The position numbers and the translations under genes were made by a program. Positions 53,614-62,991 of a stretch of DNA of 64,000 nt are shown one piece after another. This DNA is from Pseudovibrio sp947494035. GTDB taxonomy: Bacteria > Pseudomonadota > Alphaproteobacteria > Rhizobiales > Stappiaceae. The stretch covers positions 133,944 to 197,943 of the forward strand of contig CANLTN010000009.1 of assembly GCA_947494035.1 (NCBI GenBank), given 5' to 3'. Position 1 is the first letter of the stretch. Each line of letters begins with the position of its first letter. The notes under the pieces were generated by a model. That model was not told the DNA's origin. It made no database searches and saw only the letters and a program-made list of their open reading frames with translations.

Positions 53614-55947
53614 TTAGATTGCTGCGCCCACTCTGATCCTGCGTGGTTTTGGGATGCGTTCTTCGTGCATGTCCTCACGCCACAGGCGAAATTTGCCAAG
53701 CGGGATCGGGCGGGAGAACAGGTAACCCTGCATCATGGGGCAGTCCATGGTGAACAGCAGTTCCTTTTGCTCTTCTTCCTCAACGCCTTCCACACACACA
53801 TTCATGCCAAGACGCAGGCCAAGCTTGATCGAGATTGCCAGAATTTCTCTCGCTTTTGGACATGTGACGGCGCCATTGATGAAGGAGCGATCAATCTTGA
53901 TCTTGTCGAACAGATCCCGGCGCAGATAGCTGAGGGATGAGAAACCGGTGCCGAAATCATCAAGTGCGATTTTCACACCGGAGCTGCGCAGGCGCTCAAT
54001 CACCTCAACCACGTTCTCTGAGTAGTTGATGAGCACATCTTCGGTTACTTCCAGCTCCAGACGGCCTGGCTCCAACTGGTATTTTTGCAGCAATGCGTTG
54101 ACCAGTTCAGGGAACTCTGGATGACGTAGCTGGGTTGGTGAGACGTTCACGCACATGGTGACATTATCAAGGGAGGAGCCATCTTTGATTGCGTTCTCCA
54201 GCACCCATTCGCCGATGCGGTTGATGAGCATGGATTCTTCGGCAACCGGCAAAAAGGCAGCGGGTGGCAACAAGCCTTTTTTCGGGTGGTTCCAGCGAAT
54301 AAGGGCTTCGGCGGCGAGAATGTTTTTGCCGGTGGCGTCCATAATAGGCTGGTAGTAGTTCTGGAATTCGTTGGCGCTGAGTGCGCGCTTGATGTCTTCC
54401 TCAATCTCGCGAGAGATCTGAAGGCTGTTTTCCATTTCTTTTTCAAAGATAACGTAGCGCCCACGGCCCAGTTTCTTGGCCTCGTAAAGGGCAATATCCG
54501 CTCTGCGCAGGAGGGCCGTCAGCTCGTGGCCATGCGCCGGTGAGAGCGCCACACCCATGCTGGCGGTGGTCAGGATCTTGTGTTTTTCAACCTTGAAGGC
54601 ATCGGAGAGCATCTTTTCGATATACATGCAGGTCTCGATGATCTCTTCTACATTGGTGCGCTGAGAGAGCACCAGAAGGAATTCATCTCCACTGACGCGG
54701 GCGACGCGGTCTTCCGGATTTATTGATGACTTCAAACGCTCGGCGACTAGTTTGATGACCTCATCGCCAATGGTATGGCCCAGACTATCGTTGACCTGTT
54801 TGAAATGGTCCAGATCCAAGAACACAATGCCGGTAATGAACTGTTTTTGGCGGTCGCGCCATAACACGTTTGCCGCAAATATCTCAAACCATGTTCTGTT
54901 GGGCAGGCCGCTCAAGGCATCATGCAGGGCTGCATGTGTGGCGTCTGCTTCGTTCTGTAAGATCCGGTCTGTCATCTTGATGTAACGCAGCAAGATCAAC
55001 ACTGTCATGAGCAGGATAGCAGCGATGGTTCCCAGAAAGTAGGGTGAGGAACTGGTGAAGATCGTGCCGGAGGCTGCTGTGGTTTTCCAGCTGAGGTTTG
55101 CAATTGTCTCTCCGTTGCGTCGGAGCAACGGCAGGGACACACGCTGGAAGTCGGTCTGCGGTTTGTCGATGGTGATGAACATCTCCGACAGGCCGGTAGA
55201 ATCCTCAAAGGACCGGATGGAGCGGATGTCCAGCGAGCGGACCCACAGCAGGTAGCCAGCAACGGCGGGCATGCCTTCGGGAGGTTCGGTGGACGGGGTA
55301 ATCGCTGCAACGGTGACAAGGCCGATTGTGCCATCAACCATCACAATATCGCGCATGCTTAGCGCCAGCGGGGCATGGCTGCGCAGAGGCTCCGGCACCC
55401 GGAATTTCATTTGCGTGGTGTTGGCCTGGGTTGCCAGCTCCTTCATAGTGTCGTGAAGCTGGTTATGGAGCTGGTCCTCAAAGACTTCGCTGTGCCATGG
55501 CAGGTCGCGGCGATAGGTCAGAAGCGGCTTCATTTCCCGGTTGAGGAGGACGAAGATGTCCCTGTCGCCACGAATGCTTGGGGTGGGCGTCAGATCTTCA
55601 TCAAGCAGGATGTTGCTTTCTCCTGAAAGTACTGAGGCGTAGGCTTTGTTGGAGATTGCGATGCGCTCAGCTTCGTTGGCGAGCCCGTTGCGGAAGACTT
55701 TGAGATTGCTCTGCACAAGCCGGATTTCTTTTTCGACCTCGAAGTCGAGGGCGCGTTGAGTGGACCAATAGAACGCCAAATATCCTACTGCCAACGCTGC
55801 GGCGACAACAGACAGGATCAGCAGAGCCATCATCCGGGCTCCAACCTTTTTTCCGCGTGTGATTGTGTTGCCGAAAGTACTTCCCAATACTGCTGAAGTA
55901 ATTGGGTTTTTCGGACCCGGTTGTCCCGCCATCGGCACTTTACTCAT
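53614..55947 (-). CDS. Membrane diguanylate cyclase/phosphodiesterase (CHASE4-like, GGDEF, EAL)
   Basis: This 777-aa c-di-GMP enzyme has TM1 at about 40-60, a periplasmic CHASE4-type sensor at about 61-300, TM2 at about 303-322, a GGDEF domain and an EAL domain. The GGDEF signature reads SGDEF (419-423) and no RxxD inhibitory site precedes it. The EAL domain has E547 in AEALIRWNHP, NVSP, LDDFGTGFSS and KIDRSFI, so phosphodiesterase activity is likely. The balance of the two activities cannot be told. It is a single gene, convergent with meaB. Confidence 0.93.
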   Translation of the reverse strand: MSKVPMAGQPGPKNPITSAVLGSTFGNTITRGKKVGARMMALLILSVVAAALAVGYLAFYWSTQRALDFEVEKEIRLVQSNLKVFRNGLANEAERIAISNKAYASVLSGESNILLDEDLTPTPSIRGDRDIFVLLNREMKPLLTYRRDLPWHSEVFEDQLHNQLHDTMKELATQANTTQMKFRVPEPLRSHAPLALSMRDIVMVDGTIGLVTVAAITPSTEPPEGMPAVAGYLLWVRSLDIRSIRSFEDSTGLSEMFITIDKPQTDFQRVSLPLLRRNGETIANLSWKTTAASGTIFTSSSPYFLGTIAAILLMTVLILLRYIKMTDRILQNEADATHAALHDALSGLPNRTWFEIFAANVLWRDRQKQFITGIVFLDLDHFKQVNDSLGHTIGDEVIKLVAERLKSSINPEDRVARVSGDEFLLVLSQRTNVEEIIETCMYIEKMLSDAFKVEKHKILTTASMGVALSPAHGHELTALLRRADIALYEAKKLGRGRYVIFEKEMENSLQISREIEEDIKRALSANEFQNYYQPIMDATGKNILAAEALIRWNHPKKGLLPPAAFLPVAEESMLINRIGEWVLENAIKDGSSLDNVTMCVNVSPTQLRHPEFPELVNALLQKYQLEPGRLELEVTEDVLINYSENVVEVIERLRSSGVKIALDDFGTGFSSLSYLRRDLFDKIKIDRSFINGAVTCPKAREILAISIKLGLRLGMNVCVEGVEEEEQKELLFTMDCPMMQGYLFSRPIPLGKFRLWREDMHEERIPKPRRIRVGAAI

Positions 55948-56093
55948 GCTGCCTTAAAACTCTTGCTTGTGTGCGCAAAGGCACTTGCCCGTCTGTATAT
56001 TCCGGAAGTTTTCTTGAGTGAGCCTGTACAGCCAGTGCGTTTTGGGGCGGACCGGAAGATATATGTGAATGGATTTTGTGCGCTGAGGGCAGC

Positions 56094-56921
56094 TCAGATC
56101 AGCTGAAGACCTCTGAAACTGACATGACCTTGACCGGCAATGATGATGTGGTCGTGCAAGACTATTCCCAGTGGCTCCAGAGTCCTTGCAATTTTTGTTG
56201 TCATCTCAATGTCTTGCCGTGACGGGGTCGGGTCGCCTGAGGGGTGGTTGTGGACCAGAATAATGGCGCAGGCGGAAAGTTCCAGAGCCCGTTTGGTGAC
56301 CTCGCGCGGATAAACGGGTGTGTGGTCGACGGTGCCGGTTTGCTGGACTTCATCGGCGATGAGGCGGTTTTTCTTGTCTAGAAACAGTATGCGGAATTCT
56401 TCCTTGTCATTGTGGGCCATAGCAGCTCGGATGTATTCCAGCACCTTGCTCCATGAGGAGAGCGGGTCGCGCTCAACCACCTGAGCTTTGGCGTAAAGAA
56501 TGGCTGCAGCTTGCATTTCCTTGATGAAACTTGCTGTTCGTGGGCCGCAGCCGGAAACTTCCTCCAGTCGCTGCTTTGGTGCAGCGAGTACCTGTGCAAA
56601 GGAGCCGAACTGGGCCAGCAAAGCCTTGGCTAGAGGCTTGGTGTCACCCTGTTTAATGGAGGAAAACAACAGCATTTCCAGTAGCTCATAGGACTGGAGC
56701 CCGTTGATCCCTGTTTCCTCAAAGCGCTCGCGCAGGCGGGCGCGGTGGCCGTGGTAATGCTTGGCCGCAGGCTTGGATGTTTTCTCTGATTTGGCAGGGG
56801 AGGCTACGGGCAGAGCTTCCGCCTTTTCCAGCGGAATCTGCTGTTGGATGGTAGGCCCGGTGGGAGCCTGCTCCTGAGGAGAGGGAGTTGCCTCATGAAA
56901 CCCGAAACTGGTTTGCTTCAT
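56094..56921 (-). CDS. radC: RadC/JAB1-MPN-domain protein
   Basis: This 275-aa protein has an N-terminal helix-hairpin-helix region (HGHRARLRERFEETGINGL). A C-terminal JAB1/MPN metalloprotease-like motif follows at 224-236: VHNHPSGDPTPSRQD. RadC proteins are no longer thought to be repair factors; their function is unclear. The first 50 residues are a Pro/Gln-rich tail. AGGAGGGGG lies just before ATG. It is 22 bp downstream of map on the same strand. Confidence 0.93.
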   Translation of the reverse strand: MKQTSFGFHEATPSPQEQAPTGPTIQQQIPLEKAEALPVASPAKSEKTSKPAAKHYHGHRARLRERFEETGINGLQSYELLEMLLFSSIKQGDTKPLAKALLAQFGSFAQVLAAPKQRLEEVSGCGPRTASFIKEMQAAAILYAKAQVVERDPLSSWSKVLEYIRAAMAHNDKEEFRILFLDKKNRLIADEVQQTGTVDHTPVYPREVTKRALELSACAIILVHNHPSGDPTPSRQDIEMTTKIARTLEPLGIVLHDHIIIAGQGHVSFRGLQLI

Positions 56922-56943
56922 TCCCCCTCCTTATCTTGTGCGT

Positions 56944-57789
56944 TTAGGCCGCTGCTCCGGTTTGTGCATCTAACGGATTGAACAGGCCAGCTGGTGATGT
57001 TGTGAAGATATCGCAGCCTGATGACGTGATGCCGATGGAATGCTCAAACTGTGCAGACAAGGATTTGTCTCTTGTTTCAGCGGTCCAGCCGTCTTTGAGC
57101 ACTTTCACATCTGGGCGCCCCAGATTGACCATTGGCTCGATTGTGAAAATCATTCCCGGCATCAATTTGGTGCCGGCGCCTTTTTGGCCGTAGTGCAAAA
57201 TGTTCGGCATGTCGTGGAACAGTTTGCCAACGCCATGGCCGCAGAAATCGCGTACAACCGAGCAGCGCTCTGATTCCACATACTCCTGAATTGCATGGCC
57301 GATGTCGCCCGTGGTGTTGCCAGGCTTGGCGACTTCCAGAGCGCGCATGAGGGATTCGTGCGTAACTTCGATCAGGCGCTTGGCGGCTGGCTTGAGTTTG
57401 CCAACCGGATACATGCGGGAGCTGTCGCCGTGCCAGCCGTCAACAATGTAGGTGACGTCGATGTTGACGATGTCGCCTTCTTTCAGCTTCTTCTTGGGAT
57501 CAGGAATACCGTGACAGATGACGCGGTTGATAGAAGTGCAGCAGGACTTGGTGTAGCCACGGTAGTTCAGTGTTGCCGGAACACCGCCGCGCTCCTTGCC
57601 AAACTGGAAGACAAAGTCATCAATTTCCTGCGTTGTGACGCCCGGTTGCACCAGTGGCACAAGTGCGTCAAGGCACTCGGCAGTCATCTGGCTTGCTTTG
57701 CGCATACCTTCAAAATCTTCCTGGCTGTAAATCTTGATCTGGCCAGTGTTTTTGAGGGGCGCCTTGGCGGCGTCTACGTAGTCAATCAT
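56944..57789 (-). CDS. map: Methionine aminopeptidase, type I
   Basis: Map removes the initiator Met. The 281-aa protein has the pita-bread metal ligands: Asp pair in NIDVTYIVDGWHGDSSR, His in RDFCGHGVGKLFHD, Glu in TIEPM and Glu in QFEHSIGIT. The N-terminal 20 residues extend the core, as common in alphaproteobacteria. First gene of a map-radC pair. Confidence 0.96.
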   Translation of the reverse strand: MIDYVDAAKAPLKNTGQIKIYSQEDFEGMRKASQMTAECLDALVPLVQPGVTTQEIDDFVFQFGKERGGVPATLNYRGYTKSCCTSINRVICHGIPDPKKKLKEGDIVNIDVTYIVDGWHGDSSRMYPVGKLKPAAKRLIEVTHESLMRALEVAKPGNTTGDIGHAIQEYVESERCSVVRDFCGHGVGKLFHDMPNILHYGQKGAGTKLMPGMIFTIEPMVNLGRPDVKVLKDGWTAETRDKSLSAQFEHSIGITSSGCDIFTTSPAGLFNPLDAQTGAAA

Positions 57790-58168
57790 TTTCCCGTTTT
57801 TTCCTTGTTCCGTTTCGCGCAGGGACGAACGCAGATTACATCATGAGGAACTGTAAAATGTCGTTATGCGTGCTCGCAAGCCCTGCTTCTCCGTAGAAGC
57901 TTCTCCTATTTTTTTAGGGGCACTCTATGGAGTTATCTCGTAATTCCTCACTTATATCGGGTATTTTTGAAAGGGGTAGGGGAAAAAGGAGGTCTGGCCC
58001 GGAACTGCTCACGCATTTTATGCAGGCTGCGGTATTCCATTGATTGACGATATATTTTGTGTGGTATTGCCAGCTGCCGTGTTCAGCGCAAATCGTCGGA
58101 ACTTCTTGGATAACAAAAAACAGGCACTTGCACGACGTTACCTTGCTCGTGTAATCAGGAGCCTGCAA
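57790..58168. other. Region between map and tRNA-Leu
   Basis: About 380 bases. A minus-strand open frame (57914-58168) shows no motif. The map promoter must lie here. The last part upstream of the tRNA is unremarkable. Confidence 0.4.
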
Positions 58169-58253
58169 GCGGTCGTGGTGGAATTGGTATACACAGCAGA
58201 CTTAAAATCTGCCGCCCCTGGGCTTGCGGGTTCGAGTCCCGCCGTCCGCACCA
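58169..58253 (+). tRNA. tRNA-Leu (anticodon UAA)
   Basis: 85 nt including an encoded CCA. D stem GTG/CAC, anticodon stem GCAGA/TCTGC with loop CTTAAAA (anticodon TAA at 58203-58205), long variable arm GCCC/GGGC as in class II tRNAs, T arm GCGGG-TTCGAGT-CCCGC. The acceptor stem GCGGTCG/CGTCCGC has a U-U mismatch at the fifth pair. The downstream sequence contains mobile-element debris, as expected at a tRNA integration site. Confidence 0.93.
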
Positions 58254-58268
58254 ACTTTTCTTCCTATT

Positions 58269-58382
58269 AAAATCAATGCGATAGACAAGGCCTGCTTCCC
58301 CATGTCTGGCATAGATCTCCCGCCACCGGTAGAAGGTACTTCTGCCGACGCCAAAAAACAGCAGGTCTTGGCTACGTGACCT
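58269..58382 (-). pseudogene. Transposase remnant, helix-turn-helix part
   Basis: The minus strand reads, without start codon, SRSQDLLFFGVGRSTFYRW then REIYARHGEAGLVYR. This is the HTH/second-helix pattern (STFYRWR..Y...GEAGL) of IS-type transposases. It ends at the tRNA side with no stop or start of its own. Confidence 0.65.
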
Positions 58383-58504
58383 GTTCTGTCTGCATGCTGA
58401 AGGATGCGTAATTTACGTTATATTTCGCGTTTGTCCTTGTTCATGAACATCTCCTGTTCTCCCAAATGGGGAGTTTATTGGAAATGTCCCGCGAGTAACG
58501 AGAT

Positions 58505-58618
58505 ATCTACACAGTTTACCTCCCAGCCTTCTCGTTTGAGCAGGATGTGTAGTCTCCGGTAACCAAAGGGCCGCCGTTCGCCAGATATTTTCCGAAGGTG
58601 GATCCGCAACTGCTTATC
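58505..58618 (-). pseudogene. IS3-family OrfB remnant
   Basis: The minus strand reads KQLRIHLRKISGERRPFGYR then RLHILLKREGWEVN. This is the conserved region just before the DDE domain of IS3-group OrfB (R-FGYRRLH-LL-REGW-VN). No DDE part follows. It lies between the first remnant and the IS5-type element. Confidence 0.7.
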
Positions 58619-58629
58619 ATTCCTTTATG

Positions 58630-59352
58630 CTAGGGCGTAAACCCATTACCGCTTGCGTTCAGGACCGGTTTTATGATTCAAGCTCGCTAGTCAGAGGAGA
58701 GTTTGAATGTCACGCCGCCGATTTGACCTTACTGACCATGAGTGGTCTTTGATCCAGCCGTTGTTACCCACGAATACGCGCGGAGTTGCGCGGGTTGATG
58801 ATCGACGAGTTATCAATGAGATTCTGTGGCGGTTCCGCACAGGTTCGCCATGGGCTGATGTGCCTGAGCGCTATGGCCCTTACACCACATGCTACAATCG
58901 TTTTGTCCGTTGGCGTAAGGCTGGCGTTTGGGATGATCTTTTACATGCAGTCTCAGCAGCTTATGATGGCGACATTATTATGATTGATAGCTCTTGTGTT
59001 CGTGTGCATCAACATGGTGCAACGGGAAAAAAAGGGGGGGAAATGATGGCTGCATGGGACGTTCCCGGGGTGGCCTGACTACAAAGATCCACGTGGTTGT
59101 TGACGCGGACGGTTTGCCCATCCAACTGGAATTGACTGCCGGACAGGTTTATGATGGCAAACCCGCTGAGCATATGCTTGAAATTGCTCCTGACGGATGC
59201 ACTATCCTAGCCGACAAGGCCTGTGACAGCGACGCTCTGCGAGAACTTGCCAAAGACAAAAAGGCTTGGGCGAACATCCCGGCAATTTCCTCGCTGCAGT
59301 TAAACTCGCCGCCATGAGAGTATGGATCAAGAGTAATGAGTCTGCGCCCTAG
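58630..59352. mobile_element. IS5-family element (IS427-like), internally deleted
   Basis: Terminal inverted repeats are visible: left CTAGGGCGTAAACCCATTAC (58630-58649); the complement of the right end (59333-59352) matches it at 17 of 20 positions. TA flanks both GGGCG ends, in line with a TA target duplication. Length of about 720 bp is short for this group. The transposase gene inside is frameshifted and has lost part of its DDE region, so the copy is probably non-autonomous. Confidence 0.75.
58707..59352 (+). pseudogene. IS5-family transposase, split frame with internal deletion
   Basis: Frame 1 (58707-59078) starts MSRRRFDLTDHEWSLIQPLL and reads IIMIDSSCVRVHQHGATGKK. At A7G7 (59027-59040) reading must shift -1 into the second frame (GCMGRSRGGLTTKIHVVVD...ILADKACDSDALREL). 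The zero-frame heptamer A-AAA-AAA is a classical slip site. After WANIP the expected stretch with the catalytic Glu (RNxxERFF-like) is missing, and the terminal NFLAAVKLAAMRVWIKSN segment resumes in another frame up to a TAG at 59350. Confidence 0.75.
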
Positions 59353-59496
59353 AACTAACTAGGTTCCCCCCCAAAAAAAACCATCTCTTCCCGAGACTAA
59401 ACACTTTAGCCTATCAATCGCCAATGGCGTTCGAGAGACAGAGAAGGAACATTGAGCAAAAAGGCTCTCCATGCTTTTTAGGCTATTTCGCTGAAA

Positions 59497-59522
59497 AAGG
59501 CGGCCCCTCGTTAGGTCGCCTT
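59497..59522 (-). terminator. Rho-independent terminator of the yrbL-like gene
   Basis: On the minus strand AAGGCGACC / GGCCGCCTT (one mismatch) overlaps the stop codon, and TTTTTC follows. Confidence 0.6.
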
Positions 59523-60194
59523 CACCGAACGCTCGTGTTTTAACTGAGTAGGCAAGTGACTGTTGAAGGCATCGTGAGCTTGCCATTTATTCGATTTATC
59601 TGCTTCAAATCTATGAAGCAAACTTTTCATATTGTCGAATTGGTTTCTTTTCAAATACTTCATTGCAATTTTGCGGGCGACAAACGGTACGTAATCACAT
59701 ATTGGGAGAAAAAACCGATGTCCGAAGCCATCAATTACCTTCAACGAAATACTTCCATTGAGCAGTCTCTGCGCACAAATATTCCAAGGGCGGAGGTCCC
59801 TAACAATAATTGGATCGTGACACATTTGGTGCTTTAATCGGATTAATGCAGTATCGATTTCATCTTCCAGATCTGGTTGGTTGATCATTATGTTTAATAG
59901 TGTTTCAGAAACCTTACCGGTGTCTTCATGGCGAATTAAATCGTAAACGGAGCCTACGCCAAAATTAGTATCCACTAGGCCATAATAATTGCTGATATAC
60001 TCAAAAAACTTGCCTTTCCGAATACGATAGATTCTTTGAAAGTAAGCCGCTTCAATCAGTGTTGCTGGCTTATGGGTCCTCGGCTTATCTAATTTAATGC
60101 ACTTGGCAGAATCCTTAGGGTGCACGAAACAATCGCGCATATCTCCTGAGGCCAATAAATCTGCTTTTGAAAGTTTGATATATTCTCGTGCCAT
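59511..60194 (-). CDS. YrbL-like protein (PhoP-regulatory-network family, kinase-like fold)
   Basis: This 227-aa protein has the YrbL layout: CFVHPKDSAKCIKLDK (ATP-lysine region), EAAYFQRIYR, YYGLVDTNFGVGSVYDLI, IVRDLRPWNIC (catalytic-loop-like Asp, Asn) and LKVIDGFGHRFFLP (metal Asp). In enteric bacteria yrbL is PhoP-controlled; the activity is unproven. In polysaccharide clusters related proteins act as sugar or lipid kinases, so a role with the adjacent glycosyltransferase is possible. ATG 60194 follows GAGG; it lies 12 bp after the glycosyltransferase gene. Confidence 0.78.
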   Translation of the reverse strand: MAREYIKLSKADLLASGDMRDCFVHPKDSAKCIKLDKPRTHKPATLIEAAYFQRIYRIRKGKFFEYISNYYGLVDTNFGVGSVYDLIRHEDTGKVSETLLNIMINQPDLEDEIDTALIRLKHQMCHDPIIVRDLRPWNICAQRLLNGSISLKVIDGFGHRFFLPICDYVPFVARKIAMKYLKRNQFDNMKSLLHRFEADKSNKWQAHDAFNSHLPTQLKHERSVKAT

Positions 60195-60206
60195 CAAAAT
60201 ACCGCC

Positions 60207-61429
60207 TCAGACTTCCAATTCATTTATTAGATCAGTCCACTCCTGCAACACCGTCTCAGGACAATACTCACGCGCTGCTTCTAACGCTTTACGTCCAAGC
60301 TGATCTCGCATTTTGTCATCTTCAATTATGGCCGAGAGCTTTACAGCTAAATCATCGTGTCTGTCTTCCGCATCGGCCAAAACTCCACCATCTCTTAAAA
60401 GGTGCACAACGCCTTCGCAATCATTATATCCGACGCAAGCTAGTCCAGCGCTCATTGCTTCCCCAAGGGCTCTGGGAAACCCTTCAAATTTGCTCGGGAA
60501 ACACATGATCTGAGCATCATTAAGATGATCACTCACATACTTTTGAACTCCAAGAAGTTCAGTCTGATTTTCAATCTCATAGCGCTGAATATACTCAGAT
60601 AATTCAACTCGCTGAGAACCATCGCCGATAATTTTAATTTCCAGTCCGGGTATTTTTTGCAAATCAACCTCCAAGCACTAAGGAGATGGGCAGGACGCTT
60701 TGATTCAATTAACCGGCCAACAAAGAGGATCGTTTTTGACCTACTTAGAAGCGGCTTGTGTGCAGTATCAGCTTCGGAAAAGAAAATCGGGTTTGGAATG
60801 TATTTCACCCGATCCTTAATACTCTGATCAAGTTTATCCCGATACGCGGGGATTAGCACCGTAATTGCGTCATATTCTCCTAACACATCATGTAAATGTA
60901 GGCCGCTCAGATGCAGGTTCGAACCAATTGTGCCAAATTTAAACTCATATTCTGGTGTTTTTCTAAAAGAATAAATCTTTTTAGTACCTTTGAGTTCCTT
61001 AGACATCGCTATTGGAATGCCCATTCCATTCATAAATGCGATAGCAAGGTCAGGTCTGCGTAACTCTGCATATCTATCAATTGCGCGAGTCATTTTTCGT
61101 TGACGCATGCGCCGCTGTAAAGCACGGGCCTTTGAAGATCTTAATAAGATCTGGTTCTTCAACCTCGTAGTAGGCCGAATTTCCTCTTTTTTCAATCCAG
61201 ACTTACTTACCATTGAGGAGGAATTGCAACGCGTCTTAGCCTTGGGATTAATATTGACGAGCCTTACACCCTCGGGGACTGAATAGAAAGGAACTCCCAG
61301 TTCCTTGTCCATAGTGACGACTTCAACTTGATGAGATGCAGAAGCCAAAGCCAAAGCCAAGTCCAGAATTGAACGCTCGGCACCGCCGGTAATGCCATTA
61401 ATTCCTTTGATAAACAGTGATATTTTCAT
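60207..61429 (-). pseudogene. Glycosyltransferase family 4, interrupted by a one-base frameshift
   Basis: N-terminal frame (61429-60533) starts MKISLFIKGINGITGGAERS, with the donor-site half reading SKTILFVGRLIESKRPAHLL and AWRLICKKYPDWKLK. The other frame continues IIGDGSQRVELSEYIQRY, then MCFPSKFEGFPRALGEAMSAGL (EX7E) to the stop at 60207. Joined they make a normal GT4 of about 400 aa. A missing A in the A4 run (T4 at 60632-60635 on plus) explains the break. It could be a true pseudogene, a sequencing error or a phase-variable tract. It is transcribed just ahead of the yrbL-like gene. Confidence 0.8.
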
Positions 61430-61793
61430 CTAATTGAAACCTGCTGGTTTATTTTCTCAAATAGAACTGTAACTGAAAGGCATGCCAAACACGATGACAA
61501 ACCTTTGAGTTTCCTCGAAGGAATTGTTTCCAAAGTTCATTTAGAAGTTCAGGTTCAAATATCCCAAGGTCTGTTAGGCTCTGGACCGAAATCGTTTGAG
61601 GAGCCCTTTAACCATGCTGTACATGGAATGCCGGATAAACGGAATGTGGATTAGAAAAATCTACAATTAAACACAATCATATGTAGTGATATTGAATGAA
61701 ACCGATTGGTTTGTTACTAGCATATTTAGTTGAAATCTCGGAAATTTTGCACCGTAGCTTGGTCGAGTTTTCCTATTAAGGGTCTGAGTATCT
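61430..61793. other. AT-rich divergent region between two glycosyltransferase genes
   Basis: About 365 bases, clearly AT-rich, without a supported gene. It must hold the promoters of both divergent glycosyltransferase genes. Confidence 0.45.
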
Positions 61794-62864
61794 ATGAAGA
61801 TTGTCCAGTTCAAGATCGGAAGTTTCGGTGGAGCCGAAACTTTTTTTTTCAAAACGATTAGAGCATTTAATGAACTCGGCATAGATCAACATATTATTCA
61901 TAACGAGCACCCTCGTATGCGAGAAGAGGCCGGGTTAACGGGGCTTCCCAGATCAGAAATTCCATTTCCCAAAAAAGCGATTGCTCTCAGATCCAGAATT
62001 GCACTACGGAAGAAAGTATTTTCTGAAAAGCCAGATATTTTTTTCTGCTGGGCTAACCGTGCTGGTCGACGAGCATTTCGGTCAAACGAATTTCCAAACC
62101 TTGCTCGCCTAGGTGGTTTTTATAAAGCGAAGTTCTACCGGTCGTGCCAACACCTTGTATGCAACACGCCAGCAATCGTTGATCATATGGTTCAACAGGG
62201 TTGGAACAAGAAACACATATCGATGATCAGTAATTTTGGTGAGCTTACTGCTGAACCTCCCGTTGAACGCGCAAGTTTGGGTGTACCAGACGATGCTTTT
62301 CTCATGCTCTCTTTGGGACGGTTTGATGAATGGAAAGGTTTTCAAGACGTCATAGTGGCACTTAGAGAGCTTCCAGATAATGTCTACTACTGCATTGCTG
62401 GAGATGGCGAAAACAGACGCAACTGGGAACTACTTGCAGAAGAAGTGGGGGTGTCGAACAGAGTGCGATTTTTGGGGTGGCGTTCTGATCAGGCCGCTTT
62501 ACTTGGTGCGGCAGACATATGTGTAGTTCCTTCGCGCCATGAACCTTTGAGCAATGTAATTATTGAAGCTTGGAGCCTCGGCGTTCCAGTCCTCGCGGCC
62601 AAATCTGAAGGCCCAAGTTGGCTCATTGACCACGGAGAGACTGGGTTTTTGCTTCCAATTGCTGACCCAGAGGCAATCGCCTCAAACATCAAGGAACTAC
62701 TTGCTGATCGATCGTCACTAAGCGGTGTCGGACGGAATGGAAAGCGGAAGTGGCAGGGCAATTTCTCAAAAGGCGAGATATGCCAACAGTATGTAACTTT
62801 GTTTGAGGATCTAATCCGCGCTAATCACAAAAGAAAATTATTCTCTCTTAAATTGGGGCGATAA
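61794..62864 (+). CDS. Glycosyltransferase family 4
   Basis: This 356-aa GT-B fold glycosyltransferase has N-terminal FKIGSFGGAET (acceptor domain loop). The C-terminal half has LSLGRFDEWKGFQDVIVAL, YYCIAGDGENR, VRFLGWRSDQAALLGAADI and VVPSRHEPLSNVIIEAWSLG, whose EX7E pair is the donor-binding signature. It probably adds a sugar to a lipopolysaccharide or capsule chain. Convergent with the CEOS-like gene, 128 bp apart. Confidence 0.9.
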   Translation: MKIVQFKIGSFGGAETFFFKTIRAFNELGIDQHIIHNEHPRMREEAGLTGLPRSEIPFPKKAIALRSRIALRKKVFSEKPDIFFCWANRAGRRAFRSNEFPNLARLGGFYKAKFYRSCQHLVCNTPAIVDHMVQQGWNKKHISMISNFGELTAEPPVERASLGVPDDAFLMLSLGRFDEWKGFQDVIVALRELPDNVYYCIAGDGENRRNWELLAEEVGVSNRVRFLGWRSDQAALLGAADICVVPSRHEPLSNVIIEAWSLGVPVLAAKSEGPSWLIDHGETGFLLPIADPEAIASNIKELLADRSSLSGVGRNGKRKWQGNFSKGEICQQYVTLFEDLIRANHKRKLFSLKLGR

Positions 62865-62991
62865 CGATGTTGTGCTTGTTGGTCTTCCCTGCGAGCTATT
62901 CTGCCAGTAAGTATTTGGAATATGTGGTCTCCCCAATTCTGCATCAAGCATGAGTTGGGGAGAGGGCAAAGAGGACCAAACACAGAAAACA

